Origin: an uncultured Gammaproteobacteria bacterium
GTDB lineage: Bacteria; Pseudomonadota; Gammaproteobacteria; Arenicellales; Poriferihabitantaceae
Direction of reading: 5' to 3'
Assembly (NCBI GenBank): GCA_947259885.1
Contig: CAMYNW010000007.1
Coordinates: 186,001 to 250,000, forward strand
DNA length: 64,000 bases
The translations under genes were made by a program, and so were the position numbers. The notes under the pieces are model-generated. The model was given only the letters and a program-made list of their open reading frames with translations. It was not told where the DNA came from and did not search any database. Shown here piece after piece: positions 63,237 through 64,000 of the stretch. The first letter of the stretch is position 1, and each line of letters starts with the position of its first letter.

Positions 63237-64000
63237 ATGGGTAAAGCACTAATTATCGTTGAGTCGCCAGCCAAGGCGCGCTCAATGTCAAAATACCTGG
63301 GTAATGACTTCACTGCGCTGGCATCTTATGGCCACGTGCGTGATCTGCTGCCAAAAAAAGGCGCGGTCGATCCCGAAAAAGACTTCGAAATGAAGTACGA
63401 GGTTATCGAGCGCAACCAGAAGCATGTTGATGCGATTGCCCGAGCAATGAAAAAGGCGGATGCTTTATATCTCGCAACCGACCCGGATCGAGAAGGTGAA
63501 GCCATATCGTGGCACCTCTACGAACTTCTCAAGGAAATGGATCTAATTAAAGACAAGCCTGTGTACCGGGTTGAATTTTACGAAATTACAAAAGAGGCTA
63601 TTCGTAAGGCAGTCGAAAACCCACGAGAGCTGTCTAGCAATCTAATAGATGCACAGCAGGCGAGGCGAGCTCTCGATTATCTGGTGGGCTTCAATTTGTC
63701 TCCATTACTGTGGAAAAAAGTCAGGGCTGGGTTATCGGCAGGGCGTGTGCAAAGTCCCGCTTTGCGTTTAATCTGTGAGCGCGACGAAGAGATTGAAAAG
63801 TTTGTTCCTCGAGAGTACTGGACCATTGAATCAGATCTAAACCATTGTGACACTGAATTCCTGGCCAAACTTACTGTTTTCGAAAATGAAAAACTCGAAC
63901 AGTTTTCCATTACCAACGAACAACGCGCTAATGAAGTCGAAGCTGCACTAAATCGGGCAAGCGAAGGAAAGCTTCTGGTTCAACAGGTTCAAAAGAAAGA
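63237..64000 (+). CDS. topA: DNA topoisomerase I (5' part; runs off the right edge)
   Basis: MGKALIIVESPAKARSMSKYLGNDFTALASYGHVRDLLPKKGAVDP; LATDPDREGEAISWHL. Confidence 0.96.
   Translation, partial: MGKALIIVESPAKARSMSKYLGNDFTALASYGHVRDLLPKKGAVDPEKDFEMKYEVIERNQKHVDAIARAMKKADALYLATDPDREGEAISWHLYELLKEMDLIKDKPVYRVEFYEITKEAIRKAVENPRELSSNLIDAQQARRALDYLVGFNLSPLLWKKVRAGLSAGRVQSPALRLICERDEEIEKFVPREYWTIESDLNHCDTEFLAKLTVFENEKLEQFSITNEQRANEVEAALNRASEGKLLVQQVQKK

Overview
The window looks like a chromosomal segment of a gammaproteobacterium, probably marine (inferred from gene content). It is densely coded with mostly conserved housekeeping operons: a PTS-Ntr/HprK/RapZ locus with hpf and rpoN; lptB-lptA-lptC-kdsD; hemE; gltBD; aroKB-pilMNOPQ divergent from mrcA; rpoH; hslVU; petABC-sspAB; an AddAB-like nuclease/helicase pair; tatABC; hisBHAFIE; dprA-smg-topA. 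About 43.5-54.5 kb is more accessory. The points most worth checking are: (i) a 52-bp tandem array at 51793-51981 carrying about 12 CAGG(G)A(U)G motifs, most in short hairpin loops, resembling CsrA-binding hairpins, placed between a CRP-site promoter with terminator and a gene for a His-rich secreted protein; (ii) a candidate class-II CRP promoter driving a ~70-nt terminator-ended small RNA just upstream; (iii) a perfect CIRCE operator (TTAGCACTC-N9-GAGTGCTAA) in front of rpoH; (iv) rpoN broken by an apparent ~60-bp internal deletion and frameshift before its RpoN box; (v) two DMSP-lyase-like genes, a DddP-type M24 protein and a DddQ/L-type cupin, about 9 kb apart; (vi) two related 73/140-bp MITE-like elements with 4-bp YTAR target duplications, one landing on a stop codon and one directly upstream of the cupin gene. 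No tRNA, rRNA, CRISPR array, prophage or complete IS was recognised. All family assignments come from reading the sequence; no database search was possible.
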